Both the position numbers and the translations under genes were made by a program. Below the pieces are notes generated by a model, which ran no database searches, had not been told where the DNA came from, and saw nothing but the letters and a program-made list of their open reading frames with translations. Shown here piece by piece: positions 1-7,689 of a stretch of 64,000 nt of DNA. The stretch's first letter is position 1, and every line of letters starts with the position of its first letter. Origin of the DNA: Thermomonospora echinospora (GTDB lineage Bacteria; Actinomycetota; Actinomycetes; Streptosporangiales; Streptosporangiaceae); the NCBI RefSeq assembly GCF_900108175.1, contig NZ_FNVO01000009.1, positions 166,744 through 230,743 of the forward strand. Reading direction: 5' to 3'.

Positions 1-7
1 CACGCCC

Positions 8-682
8 GTGCACATCGCCGAGGGCTATCTCCCCGTCACTCATGCCGTCGCGTGGTCCGCGGCGGCGGCTCCGTTCATCGTCCATGGCGTCATCAGGCTC
101 AACCGTCAGATCCAGGCCGCTCCCGAGGACAAGCTGCTGCTCGGCGCCTCGGGGGCGTTCTGCTTCGTGCTGTCGGCGCTGAAGATCCCGTCCGTCACCG
201 GAAGCTGCTCGCATCCGACCGGCACCGGGCTCGGCGCGATCCTGTTCCGCCCGCCGATCATGACCGTGCTCGGTACCATCACCCTGCTGTTCCAGGCGCT
301 GCTGCTGGCGCACGGCGGCCTGACCACCCTGGGCGCCAACGCCTTCTCGATGGCCGTCGCCGGGCCGTGGGCCGGGTACGCCGCCTACCTCCTGACCCGC
401 CGCCTCGGGCTGCTGCCGGCGGTGTTCGCCGGGGCGTTCGTCGCCGACCTGACCACCTACTGCGTCACGTCCGTCCAGCTCGCGCTGGCCTTCCCGGACG
501 CCGAGAGCGGCTTCACCGGGGCGCTGGCCAAGTTCGGCGGCATCTTCGCCGTCACCCAGATCCCGCTGGCCGTCAGCGAGGGCCTGCTGACCGTCCTGGT
601 CGTCCGCCTGCTGCGCACCTCGGCCGCCGCCGACCTGATCCGCCTCGGCGTCCTCCGCAAGCGCGAGGAGGTGCCCGCGTGA
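8..682 (+). CDS. cbiM: CbiM, membrane S-component of ECF-type cobalt transporter
   Basis: Substrate-recognising membrane subunit of the CbiMNQO cobalt uptake transporter. The 224-residue product starts at a GTG with the family's N-terminal MHIAEGYLP; His2 coordinates the metal in characterised CbiM/NikM proteins. Several hydrophobic segments follow (about residues 8-27, 43-60, 80-105, 110-130, 135-160, 175-200). It heads the cbiM-cbiN-cbiQ-cbiO order, and its TGA overlaps an in-frame GTG at 679. Only 7 bases lie upstream, so a cobalamin riboswitch, common before such operons, cannot be assessed. Nickel is a possible alternative substrate; the order with cbiN favours cobalt. Confidence 0.95.
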   Translation: MHIAEGYLPVTHAVAWSAAAAPFIVHGVIRLNRQIQAAPEDKLLLGASGAFCFVLSALKIPSVTGSCSHPTGTGLGAILFRPPIMTVLGTITLLFQALLLAHGGLTTLGANAFSMAVAGPWAGYAAYLLTRRLGLLPAVFAGAFVADLTTYCVTSVQLALAFPDAESGFTGALAKFGGIFAVTQIPLAVSEGLLTVLVVRLLRTSAAADLIRLGVLRKREEVPA

Positions 683-864
683 ACGAGCCGAGGAACCACG
701 ACACGGACCTGACCGGAGAACACGCAGACCAGACGGCAACGAGCGGGCGCGTGACGGGAGGCAATACTCCACGGCGCGCTGCCGGCGAGGTGGAGGAGCA
801 CGGCGCGGGTGGCGTGGACACACGATCCGCACCGGGTGCCGTCGGACGTTCGCGAGGGGGACGG

Positions 865-1191
865 ATGAAGCGCGGGACGGTCGTCAATCTGCTGATCGTG
901 CTGGTGGTGGTGGCGCTGGCGGTCGCGCCGCTGGCGATGGGGGCCGGGGACGGCAAGGAGGAGCCGTTCGCCGGGGCGGACGGGCAGGCCGAGACGGCGA
1001 TCACCGAGAACGATCCCGGTTACGAGCCCTGGTTCGCTCCGCTGTACGAGCCGCCGTCCGGGGAGATCGAGTCGGCGCTGTTCGCCCTGCAGGCGGCGCT
1101 GGGGGCGGGCGTCCTCGGCTACTACTTCGGGGTGGTGCGGACACGTCGCCGGCTGGCCGCCGAGGTGACGGCCCGCCAGGGTGACGACTGA
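865..1191 (+). CDS. cbiN: CbiN, small membrane subunit of cobalt ECF transporter
   Basis: CbiN is a two-helix accessory protein that helps load Co2+ into CbiM. From the ATG at 865 it is 108 residues: first helix about residues 7-27, an extracytoplasmic acidic stretch with the conserved YEPWFAPLYEPPSGEIESALF region, and a second helix about 73-95. The ATG has a strong GAGGGGG ribosome-binding site 5-6 bases upstream. The reading frame stays open back to a GTG at 679 that overlaps the cbiM stop, so a form with a 62-residue polar extension is possible, but family length favours 865. cbiQ follows after 3 bases. Confidence 0.9.
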   Translation: MKRGTVVNLLIVLVVVALAVAPLAMGAGDGKEEPFAGADGQAETAITENDPGYEPWFAPLYEPPSGEIESALFALQAALGAGVLGYYFGVVRTRRRLAAEVTARQGDD

Positions 1192-1194
1192 CCG

Positions 1195-1935
1195 GTGCTC
1201 GCCATCGACGCCGCCGCCTACCGCAGCCCCTGGCGGCGGCATCATCCGGCCGCCAAGGCGCTGCTGGCCGGCGGGCTGCTGGGCTGCGCGCTGGTGCTGC
1301 CGCCCTGGCCGGGCGCGCCCGTCACCGCCGCGATCACGCTGGCGGTCGCGCTCGGCTGGGCCCGGGTGCCGCCGCGCACGCTGCTGCGGGCCGCCCGGAC
1401 CCCGCTGGGCTTCGCGCTGACCGGCTCGCTGACGTTCCTGGTGACGGTCGGCCCGGACGGGCTCGGCTGGGCGGACGGCGGGGTACGGCGGGCGGCCGAC
1501 GTGGTGGCCCGCTGCACCGCCGCCCTGCTGTGCCAGCTGTTGTTCGCCGGAACGACGCCGCTGGCCGACACGCTGCCCCGGCTGACCCGGCTGGGGCTGC
1601 CCGTCACGCTGGTGGAGGTGGCCGCGCTGATCTACCGGATGCTGTTCGTCGTCCTGGACACCACCCGGCGGATCCGCGACGCGCAGGCGGGCCGGCTCGG
1701 CACCCGGTCACTGCGGGCGGCTTGGCGGTCCCTCGGCGGGCTGGGCTCGGCGGTGTTCATCCGGTCGTTCGACCGGGCCCGCAGGCTGGAGGCCGGCCTG
1801 GCCGGCCGCGGCTACACCGGCAGCCTGTCGGTGGCCGTCGCGGAGATCCCCCTGAAAACCCGCTTCCTGGCCACCGCCCCCCTCCCCGCCGCCCTGGCCA
1901 TCCTCACCACCCTCACCCTGCAAAGCCTGCCGTGA
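1195..1935 (+). CDS. cbiQ: CbiQ, energy-coupling transmembrane T-component
   Basis: This is the transmembrane coupling protein that links CbiM/CbiN to the ATPase CbiO. The 246-residue product has hydrophobic segments at about 25-60, 75-92, 100-120 and 220-245. The cytoplasmic coupling region contains the ARG-type motif, seen here as AGLAGRGYTG near residues 199-208. It begins at a GTG three bases after cbiN and ends in TGA at 1933-1935. That stop is overlapped by the GTG of a 35-codon ORF, the first of three degenerate copies of the cbiO start, so translation may have been coupled directly to cbiO before the duplications. Confidence 0.93.
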   Translation: MLAIDAAAYRSPWRRHHPAAKALLAGGLLGCALVLPPWPGAPVTAAITLAVALGWARVPPRTLLRAARTPLGFALTGSLTFLVTVGPDGLGWADGGVRRAADVVARCTAALLCQLLFAGTTPLADTLPRLTRLGLPVTLVEVAALIYRMLFVVLDTTRRIRDAQAGRLGTRSLRAAWRSLGGLGSAVFIRSFDRARRLEAGLAGRGYTGSLSVAVAEIPLKTRFLATAPLPAALAILTTLTLQSLP

Positions 1936-2039
1936 CCACCACCCTGAGCACCCACAACCTCACTCACCCCGCCAAAAGCGCAGACCCGGCCACTCCATCG
2001 GCCCTTCTCCCCACCTCCACCTCACGGAGCCTGTTGTGA
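1932..2039 (+). CDS. 35-codon ORF, repeat copy 1 of cbiO start
   Basis: A possible small peptide of 35 residues whose GTG overlaps the cbiQ stop. It begins MTTTLSTHNLTHPAKSADP and ends at a TGA overlapping the next GTG. Its similarity to the CbiO N-terminus is weak but recognisable. It lacks the Walker motifs and cannot be an ATPase. It may be only a duplication remnant, or a translated coupling peptide that carries ribosomes from cbiQ to cbiO. Confidence 0.3.
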   Translation: MTTTLSTHNLTHPAKSADPATPSALLPTSTSRSLL

Positions 2040-2143
2040 CCGCTGTGCTGAGCGCCCACGACGCCGCGTACGCCAACAAAGGCACGGACCCGGTCACCCC
2101 ACCGGTCCTTCTCCCCGCCCCCACCTCACGGAGCCTGCCGTGA
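2036..2143 (+). CDS. 35-codon ORF, repeat copy 2 of cbiO start
   Basis: A possible 35-residue peptide starting MTAVLSAHDAAYANKGTDP, very close to the first 19 residues of CbiO. CACGGAG lies about ten bases upstream of the GTG. The stop overlaps the start of copy 3. No known function; judged a duplicated cbiO 5' end that remains translatable. Confidence 0.3.
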   Translation: MTAVLSAHDAAYANKGTDPVTPPVLLPAPTSRSLP

Positions 2144-2247
2144 CCGCTGTGCTAAGCACCCACGACGCCGCGTACGCCGACAAAGGCGCGGCCCCAGGCA
2201 CCCCACCGGCCGCCCTCGCCACCCTTACCTCGCGGAGGCTGCCGTGA
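2140..2247 (+). CDS. 35-codon ORF, repeat copy 3 of cbiO start
   Basis: A possible 35-residue peptide starting MTAVLSTHDAAYADKGAAP. Its TGA (2245-2247) overlaps the real cbiO GTG (2244-2246), giving the usual four-base coupling. It has a CACGGAG ribosome-binding site upstream. No domain is visible; probably a duplication remnant, possibly translated. Confidence 0.3.
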   Translation: MTAVLSTHDAAYADKGAAPGTPPAALATLTSRRLP

Positions 2248-3068
2248 CCGCTGTGCTGAGCGCCCATGACGTCGCGTACGCCTACGAAGGTGCGGACCCG
2301 GTCTTCGCCGGGTTGTCGCTCGATGTGGCGGCGGGGCGTTCGCTTGCGCTGCTGGGGCCCAACGGGGTCGGCAAGACGACCTTGCTGCGGCTGCTCACCG
2401 GCGGTCTGCGGCCCGCTCGCGGGGAGATCCGGCTGGACGGCTCGCCCGTGTCGTACTCGCGGCGGGGGCTGACCGAGCTGCGCACCCGGGTCCAGCTCGT
2501 GCTGCAGGACCCGGACGACCAGTTGTTCTCGGCGAGCGTCACCCAGGACGTCTCGTTCGGGCCGGTCAACCTGGGGCTGCCGGCCGACGAGGTGCGGGCG
2601 CGGGTGGTGGAGGCGCTGGCCGCCATGGAGATCACCGAGCTGGCCGATCGCCCCACCCATCTGCTGTCGTTCGGCCAGCGCAAGCGGGTGGCCATCGCGG
2701 GCGCGCTGGCGCTGCGCCCGGCCGTCCTGGTGCTGGACGAGCCGACCGCCGGGCTCGACCCGTCCGGGGTGGAGGCCCTGCTGGCGACGCTGGCCGACCT
2801 GCAGGCGGCGGACACGACCATCGTGGCCTCCACCCACGACGTCGATCTCGCCCACCGCTGGGCCCAGGACGCCGCCGTCCTGGCCGGCGGCCGCCTGCAC
2901 ACCGGCCCGGCCGCCGGCCTGCTCGCCGACGAGGCCCTGCTGCACGCGGCCCGGCTCCGTCCGGCCTGGGGTCCGGCCGTCGGCCGCCTGCTGCGCCGCC
3001 ACGGCATCCTCCCCGCCGACGCCCCCGACCCCCGAACACCCGCCGACCTCGCGGCGACCGGCGACTGA
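2244..3068 (+). CDS. cbiO: CbiO, ATPase of cobalt ECF transporter
   Basis: ABC ATPase that powers the CbiMNQ cobalt transporter. In the 274-residue product the Walker A GPNGVGKTT spans residues 38-46, the Q-loop is near residue 89, the signature LSFGQ is at 142-146, Walker B VLVLDEPTAGLD covers 162-173, and the switch His is H199. All catalytic motifs are intact, so this is the functional copy downstream of the three degenerate 104-bp copies of its own start. The GTG is preceded by CGCGGAGG and overlaps the stop of repeat copy 3. It is the last gene of the operon; the next gene is on the opposite strand. Confidence 0.95.
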   Translation: MTAVLSAHDVAYAYEGADPVFAGLSLDVAAGRSLALLGPNGVGKTTLLRLLTGGLRPARGEIRLDGSPVSYSRRGLTELRTRVQLVLQDPDDQLFSASVTQDVSFGPVNLGLPADEVRARVVEALAAMEITELADRPTHLLSFGQRKRVAIAGALALRPAVLVLDEPTAGLDPSGVEALLATLADLQAADTTIVASTHDVDLAHRWAQDAAVLAGGRLHTGPAAGLLADEALLHAARLRPAWGPAVGRLLRRHGILPADAPDPRTPADLAATGD

Positions 3069-3266
3069 TCCACCCTCACCGCACGCCTTCCCGACGGCGA
3101 CGGTCCCCTGCTGGACTGCGCCGGCCGGAGTCCGGTGATGCCAGCGGTGTCGCTGTGTTCGGCGAGGGGCATGGCGGGTGGGCGTTCCCTCCCTCGGCGT
3201 CGGGGCGTCCCGTACCGCACGTCACGGCTCACGCCCGTGTTGACGAGACGTGCCGCCGCCCGGCGG

Positions 3267-4769
3267 TCAGCCGAAGGGGTCGGACGACCTCGACCAGCCG
3301 GGCGGCGGCACGTCCGGCTCGGCGGCCGGCGGGCGGGGCCGTCTCCGGCCGGTGGGCGGAGGGGGCCGGCCGTGGTCATCGTCCGGACGTGCGGAGGTGT
3401 GGCCGCCGCCCGGGGGTGCCAGAGCGTGATCGTCATCCGGATGCGCCGAGACATGACCGCTGCGCGGATGGGGCAGGGAGTGGCCACCGTGCGGGTGGTC
3501 CGGGCCGTGGTCGTGGTCCGGATGTGCCGGGCCGTGGCCGTCGTCCGGGGCGGGGCGGGTACGGGCGGCGCAGGTGAGGGCGGCCAGGGCGGTGGTGATG
3601 GGGACGGCGGCGATCAGGCCGAGGGTGCCGGCCACGCTGCGGACGATCTCCTGGGCCAGGATGGGGCCGGTGACCACCTCGGCCAGCGGCTGCTTCCCGA
3701 CGCTGAGCAGCAGCATCAGCGGCAGCGACGCCCCGGCGTAGGCCAGGATGATCGTGTTGATCACCGAGGCGATGTGCGCCCGGCCGACCCGGGCGGCGGC
3801 CCGGTAGAGCTGCCCGAAGCGGTAGGCCGGGTTGGCGTGGGCGAGTTCGCTGACGGTGGCGGCCTGGGTGACGGTGACGTCGTCCAGGACACCGAGCGAG
3901 CCGATGATGATCCCGGCCAGCAGCAGGCCCTGCAGGTTGAGGTCGTAGCCCAGGCTCAGATTCAGCGAACTCTCGTCGGTGACGCCGCTCAGATGCGTCA
4001 TGCCCATGGCCGTCGACGCCAGCACACCGGTCAGGGTGAGGCTGGCCAGCGTGCCGATCACCGCGATCGAGGTGGCCATGGTGAACCCGTGCGTCAGGTA
4101 CAGCACCGTGAGCATGATCGCGGCGGCGCACACGATGGCGGCCAGCAGCGGCGACCGCCCCTCCAGGATCGCCGGGATCAGGAACTTCAGCAGCAGCACG
4201 AACGTGATCGCCAGGCCCAGCAGCGCGGTCAGCCCCCGCCACCGCCCGAACGCGACCACCGCCAGCACGAACGCCGCCCCCACCAGCCACATCGCGTTCG
4301 ACCGGTCGTGGTCGTTGAGCTGGTAGGGCGGGTTGCCGTCCCCGGTGTCGGCCATGTGGAGCAGCACCACCTTGTCGCCGGTGGCGTACTCCAGCGCCCC
4401 CGGTCCGGTGGGCAGCCCGACGACGACCGTCTTGCCGTTCTCGGCCCCCGAGGTCAGCCGTACGGTGGCCTGGCCGCACTTGGCCGCACTGCCCGGCGGC
4501 GGGTCGGACGGCGCCAGCCAGTCCCCGGGGAAGGCCCCGGTTTCCGAGCACTTCTGGTGCTCGATGCCGATGACCGTGCCGGTCACCCTGGTCATCTGCA
4601 CGGGATCCCCGCTCGGCGCGGCGTTCTTGGGTCCGGTCCCGTCCGGCCACATCCAGATCAGCGCCGCCAGTGCGAGCAGTGCCAGCGGAATGATGACCGC
4701 CAGCACGGCCCGTACCGCGCCGGGCGGCGCGGGCACCGCCCTGTGGTGATGGGAATGGTCAGCGCCCAT
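3267..4769 (-). CDS. YibE/F-family membrane protein with His/Asp-rich tail
   Basis: Multi-helix membrane protein of the YibE/F family, whose biochemical role is not established. The N-terminus is short and His-rich (DHSHHH). One helix near residues 18-40 is followed by an extracytoplasmic domain to about residue 145, then seven or so helices to about residue 390. A cytoplasmic tail of roughly 110 residues is packed with His, Asp, Gly and Pro in repeats such as HPDDDH and HPDHDHG, suggesting divalent-metal binding. The ATG at 4769 has GGAGG five bases upstream; the GTG two codons earlier does not. It lies 54 bases downstream of the Mn exporter gene on the same strand, so it is probably co-transcribed and under the same riboswitch. 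Confidence 0.85.
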   Translation of the reverse strand: MGADHSHHHRAVPAPPGAVRAVLAVIIPLALLALAALIWMWPDGTGPKNAAPSGDPVQMTRVTGTVIGIEHQKCSETGAFPGDWLAPSDPPPGSAAKCGQATVRLTSGAENGKTVVVGLPTGPGALEYATGDKVVLLHMADTGDGNPPYQLNDHDRSNAMWLVGAAFVLAVVAFGRWRGLTALLGLAITFVLLLKFLIPAILEGRSPLLAAIVCAAAIMLTVLYLTHGFTMATSIAVIGTLASLTLTGVLASTAMGMTHLSGVTDESSLNLSLGYDLNLQGLLLAGIIIGSLGVLDDVTVTQAATVSELAHANPAYRFGQLYRAAARVGRAHIASVINTIILAYAGASLPLMLLLSVGKQPLAEVVTGPILAQEIVRSVAGTLGLIAAVPITTALAALTCAARTRPAPDDGHGPAHPDHDHGPDHPHGGHSLPHPRSGHVSAHPDDDHALAPPGGGHTSARPDDDHGRPPPPTGRRRPRPPAAEPDVPPPGWSRSSDPFG

Positions 4770-4823
4770 GTGCACCTCCGCGACACCGGTTGGGGGACGA
4801 ACGGCCGTCGTGCCTGCGTTCCG

Positions 4824-5405
4824 TCAAAGGACGGCTTCGCTCAGCGACCAGACCGCCAGCACGATCATGACAAGCCCGCCGATCCGCTGCACCACCTTGA
4901 GCGGAACCCGTTCGGCGATGAACCGCCCGGCGACCAGCGCCAGCGCCGACACCGACACCAGCGCCAGCAGCGCGCCCAGCGCCACCGGCAGGGGCTCGCG
5001 GGTGGCGGCCAGGTTCGCGGTGGTGAGCTGGGTCAGATCACCCCACTCGCCGATGAACACGACCATGAACGCGGTGGTGTAGGTGGCCCACAGCCCCAGG
5101 ACCCGGGGGCCGGACGACTCGCCGTCCTCGTCGTCGTCACCGCCCTTGAGCAGCGTGTACGCGCCGAACGCGAACAGTACGGCGGCGATGACCTGCACCA
5201 GCGGCTTGGGCAGCAGGGCGAACGCGCTGCCCGCCAGGACCGCGATGGCGACGTGCACCACGAAGGCGCTGGAGGTGCCGAACCACACCCACAGCGGGCG
5301 CATCCGGGTGCCCATGGCCAGCGAGGCGAACATGGTCTTGTCCGGCAGCTCGGCCAGGAAGATCACGGCGAACGTGGTGAAGAACGTGACCAGGTTGAAT
5401 GTCAT
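4824..5405 (-). CDS. GDT1/TMEM165 (UPF0016) family manganese exporter
   Basis: Integral membrane cation exporter of the UPF0016/GDT1 family; bacterial members (MneA/Mnx type) export Mn2+. From the ATG at 5405 the protein is 193 residues. It has two homologous halves, each with the hallmark motif: ELPDKT at about residues 19-24 and EWGDLT at about 123-128, with a negatively charged loop (GGDDDEDGE) between them. The open frame extends 40 codons upstream, but that stretch is Arg/Pro-rich and lies in the riboswitch leader, so 5405 is the start. A yybP-ykoY Mn riboswitch lies in its long leader, which supports Mn as substrate. yibE/F follows. Confidence 0.9.
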   Translation of the reverse strand: MTFNLVTFFTTFAVIFLAELPDKTMFASLAMGTRMRPLWVWFGTSSAFVVHVAIAVLAGSAFALLPKPLVQVIAAVLFAFGAYTLLKGGDDDEDGESSGPRVLGLWATYTTAFMVVFIGEWGDLTQLTTANLAATREPLPVALGALLALVSVSALALVAGRFIAERVPLKVVQRIGGLVMIVLAVWSLSEAVL

Positions 5406-5534
5406 CCGCAGCGGCGGCCTTCCACGAGGTCCGGGCCGCACCGGCCGACTGACGCGCCGGGGGATCGGGCGCGGAGAGGACCGCCTCGGCCCGGCACGAC
5501 GAAGCACCCGGAGGAATCCGGGCACGCCTTACCA

Positions 5535-5667
5535 GGCCGAAGGTCTCGTCCACCACGCCACCGCCCCGACGGACGGCCCGCGGCCCGAGGGCCGGGCACC
5601 CCCACCGTTCAGGCAGGGCCACCAGCATGTCGACCACTCGGCAAACCGGGACTACTCCCCTTCGCCG
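5535..5667 (-). promoter_or_regulatory. yybP-ykoY manganese riboswitch
   Basis: In the leader of the GDT1 gene, read on the minus strand, the two most conserved yybP-ykoY segments are present at the right distance. CGAAGGGGAGTAG lies at 5664-5652 and CGAGACCTTCG at 5548-5538. The outer stem P1 forms by CGAAGG pairing with CCTTCG. The region between is GC-rich and can fold into the intervening helices. Riboswitches of this class sense Mn2+ and commonly sit upstream of GDT1/UPF0016, MntP and P-type ATPase genes. The whole 391-base gap between this gene and the divergent oxidoreductase gene is accounted for by the leader and presumably two promoters. Confidence 0.88.
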
Positions 5668-5796
5668 CCCGAAACCCTACCCGATGCGCCATCCGAATCC
5701 CAGCGAAGATTCCGCCCGGACCCCTCTCTTCGCCGACGGACACCGGCGTGGCAGACTCCCCGGAGCCCCGGATCGCGTCCTGGTAGCGTCGTCCGG

Positions 5797-6411
5797 GTGC
5801 TCGCGGACTTCTGGTTCGATCCGTCCTGCCCGTACTCCTGGATCACCGCGCAGTGGCTGCGCGAGGTGGTGACGGTCCGCCCGGTCGAGCTGCGGTGGCA
5901 CCTGATGAGCCTGTCGGTGCTGAACGAGGGCCGCGAGGACGATCCGGAAGGGGATCCGGAGGGCTACCTGTGGCTTCCGGTCCGCATCTGCGCCGCCGTG
6001 GAGCAGGAGTACGGGCAGGACGCGCTGGTGCGCTTCTACACGGCGCTGGCCGCGCGGGTGCACGCCCCCGCCCCCGAATGGGGTCCCGATCTCTTCCACT
6101 CCGCGCTGGCCGAGGCCGGGCTACCGGAGAAGCCGGCCGAGGCCGCCCGGTCCACCGCCTATGACGAGGTCATACGCGCCTCCCACGCGGAAGGCGTCGG
6201 CCTGGTCGGCGACCACGTAGGAACCCCGATCGTCGCGGTCACCGCTCCGGACGGCGGCCGGATCGCCTTCTTCGGCCCGGTCATCTCCCGCGTACCCCGA
6301 GGCGAGCAGGCCGGCCGCCTGTGGGACGGCACCCTCCTGGTGGCGGGCACCCCGGGCTTCCACGAGATCAAGGGCCCTCCGGCCGACCCGGACCCCTTCC
6401 GCTCGACCTGA
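5797..6411 (+). CDS. DsbA-fold oxidoreductase, Rv2466c-like, with CPYS active site
   Basis: Thioredoxin-fold protein of the DsbA superfamily, closest by motif to Mycobacterium tuberculosis Rv2466c, a mycothiol-dependent reductase. Shared blocks are ADFWFDPSCPYSWIT at residues 3-17, the segment around HLMSLSVLNE, VGTPIVAV (the cis-Pro loop) and FFGPVISRIPRGE-like text near residue 165. Length (204) matches the family. The active site reads C11-P-Y-S14 where Rv2466c has CPWC, so the resolving cysteine is missing and a monothiol mechanism is expected. GTG start at 5797; no strong ribosome-binding site is evident, so the start is moderately sure. Divergent from the Mn-exporter gene. Confidence 0.85.
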   Translation: MLADFWFDPSCPYSWITAQWLREVVTVRPVELRWHLMSLSVLNEGREDDPEGDPEGYLWLPVRICAAVEQEYGQDALVRFYTALAARVHAPAPEWGPDLFHSALAEAGLPEKPAEAARSTAYDEVIRASHAEGVGLVGDHVGTPIVAVTAPDGGRIAFFGPVISRVPRGEQAGRLWDGTLLVAGTPGFHEIKGPPADPDPFRST

Positions 6412-6436
6412 CCGCGCCCGCTCGCCCAGGCACCGT

Positions 6437-6491
6437 CCACTCGACCAGGCCCGTCAACTCGACCAGGCCCGTCAACTCGACCAGGCCCCGT
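6437..6491. repeat. Three 18-bp tandem repeats
   Basis: Units CCACTCGACCAGGCCCGT, CAACTCGACCAGGCCCGT and a third with one extra C follow each other at 6437, 6455 and 6473, with a partial fourth (CCACTCATCC). They sit in the short gap between convergent genes (oxidoreductase and haemoglobin). No hairpin terminator is obvious here. Likely a simple slippage array with no assigned role. Confidence 0.8.
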
Positions 6492-6523
6492 CCACTCATC
6501 CGGCCGCTCGGCCAGGCGGTCGT

Positions 6524-6910
6524 CTAGGCGGTGGCGGCGGGCGTGGTGACGATGTCGTCGGCCAGTGGCGCCACCAGGCCGATGATCTCGTCCACCGTGG
6601 CCTGCGGCACCCCGGCGTCCAGCAGCGCGCCGGTGAGGTGCCCGGCCACGGCGTTGAAGTGCTCGGGGGTGATGGCCATGCCGGCGTGCGCGTCGCGCAT
6701 CGAGGCGCCCGTGTAGGTCATCGGCCCGCCCAGGGCCGCGCCGAAGAACTCCACCTGACGCCCCTTCAGCCGCGGCATGTTCGCCGAGGTGAAAAACCCC
6801 TGCAACGCAGGATCGGCGAAGATCCGTCGGTACAGGTCCTCGACCACCGCGATCAGCGCGTCCTCGCCCCCGATGGCCTCGTAGATGGTCTTGCCGGCGG
6901 TTTCGCCCAT
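6524..6910 (-). CDS. glbN: Group I truncated haemoglobin (trHbN)
   Basis: Small haem protein of the 2-on-2 globin family; trHbN of mycobacteria detoxifies nitric oxide as a dioxygenase. The 128-residue product aligns with it along its length: IYEAIGG at 9-15, VVEDLYRRIF with the distal B10 tyrosine Y27, SANMPRLKGRQVEFF at 42-56, GGPMTYTGASM, the proximal histidine H75 in DAHAG, and HFNAVAGHL. The ATG at 6910 has GGAAGGG nine bases upstream; an upstream ATG at 6928 is possible but would add six non-conserved residues. It stands alone and convergent to the oxidoreductase gene. Confidence 0.93.
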   Translation of the reverse strand: MGETAGKTIYEAIGGEDALIAVVEDLYRRIFADPALQGFFTSANMPRLKGRQVEFFGAALGGPMTYTGASMRDAHAGMAITPEHFNAVAGHLTGALLDAGVPQATVDEIIGLVAPLADDIVTTPAATA

Positions 6911-7094
6911 GTCAACGCCCTTCCACATCCGTGATGGCTGCCGAACCGCCTCCACCACACCAGCGCCCGGTTACCCCGCCATCAGCACCGTGTAAGCAGC
7001 CTGCGACGCTCTCCTCACCGCCCGAAATCAGCGTTGAGAGAACGCCCGGCGAAGCTCACCGGCCAGGGTCGCGATCCCCGCCCGCCCCACACGC

Positions 7095-7457
7095 TCAGGC
7101 CAGCCAGGACTGCGGCACCATCCAGCCGACCATGATCACCTCCGTTGCCGGCGGCCAGGGCCACCAGCGTCCGCCCCTGTACGTCCGCACCCAGGTCAGG
7201 ATCATGCACAGCGCCCCCGCCACGCACACCAGGAAGGTCCCGATCCACCACGCCTCCCCGTACTCGTGCCCGCAACCCAACGTCTCCCTCGGATCGCACT
7301 CGCTGCGCACGGTGATGTCAGGCAGGTACCAGACGAGGCCGAACCCGTACACCAGCAACTGCCAGCAGGCGACGACCGAGGCACCCAGCGCCACCGCGAT
7401 CCGCGCCCCCGACGGCTGAACGCCCGGGACCGCTTCACCGGACTCACCATCGGCCAT
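7095..7457 (-). CDS. Hypothetical membrane protein
   Basis: A 120-residue product I do not recognise. Two hydrophobic segments are visible (about residues 20-40 and 71-90). Between them is a loop with two cysteines (SECDPRETLGCGHEYGE), and the C-terminus is Trp/Pro-rich. The ATG at 7457 gives the shortest form starting just before the first helix; the frame is open to 7517. No neighbour suggests a role. The 136 bases between it and glbN show nothing notable. Confidence 0.55.
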   Translation of the reverse strand: MADGESGEAVPGVQPSGARIAVALGASVVACWQLLVYGFGLVWYLPDITVRSECDPRETLGCGHEYGEAWWIGTFLVCVAGALCMILTWVRTYRGGRWWPWPPATEVIMVGWMVPQSWLA

Positions 7458-7689
7458 GCCGGCACTATCCCGCCCCAGCAGAGGCCCGACCAGCACAGCC
7501 AGATCACGGTGCCGCATCCGGCTAGGCCCGCCCCGCCCGTACGGTCAGAGCAGGGACGCCGGCAACCTCACCAGCGGACCGTGGGATCCTCGCATCCAGC
7601 CGCGGCCCTCAGCAGGTGAGGTCACTCGTGCTTCTTGCGCCCCGGATAACCGGTGGACAGCGGTGAATGAGGGCAGCATCCTGTGCCCG

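Larger units (their letters stand above)
1932..2243 (+). repeat. Three tandem 104-bp degenerate copies of the cbiO 5' end
   Basis: GTG starts recur at 1932, 2036, 2140 and 2244 (the real cbiO), exactly 104 bases apart. Each unit contains a ribosome-binding region (CACGGAG or CGCGGAGG), CTGCCGTGACC, and a stretch matching cbiO codons 1-20. Copies 2, 3 and cbiO share nearly the same first 13 codons (MTAVLS-HD-AYA); copy 1 is the most diverged. Because 104 is not a multiple of three, each copy ends in a TGA that overlaps the next GTG. The units look like successive tandem duplications of the cbiQ/cbiO junction. This fills the only non-coding gap in the operon. Confidence 0.9.

Noticed and set aside
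1-7. Cobalamin riboswitch before cbiM
   Set aside because: Only seven bases precede the gene in this window, so nothing can be said.
5403-5525. N-terminal extension of the GDT1 protein to an upstream start at 5525
   Set aside because: The added 40 residues are Arg/Pro-rich and the start would lie at the edge of the riboswitch; homologues begin at the MTFNLVTF position.
3135-5786. An 883-codon plus-strand frame and a 405-codon minus-strand frame
   Set aside because: Both overlap the YibE/F and GDT1 genes and read as Arg/Gly/Gln-rich noise; no domain or ribosome-binding site supports them.
6437-6491. 18-bp repeats as an iteron origin or CRISPR remnant
   Set aside because: Only three units with no spacers, in a gap between convergent genes; best explained as simple slippage.
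7015-7299. A 94-codon minus-strand frame beside the small membrane-protein gene
   Set aside because: Out-of-frame shadow with no start signal or sequence character.
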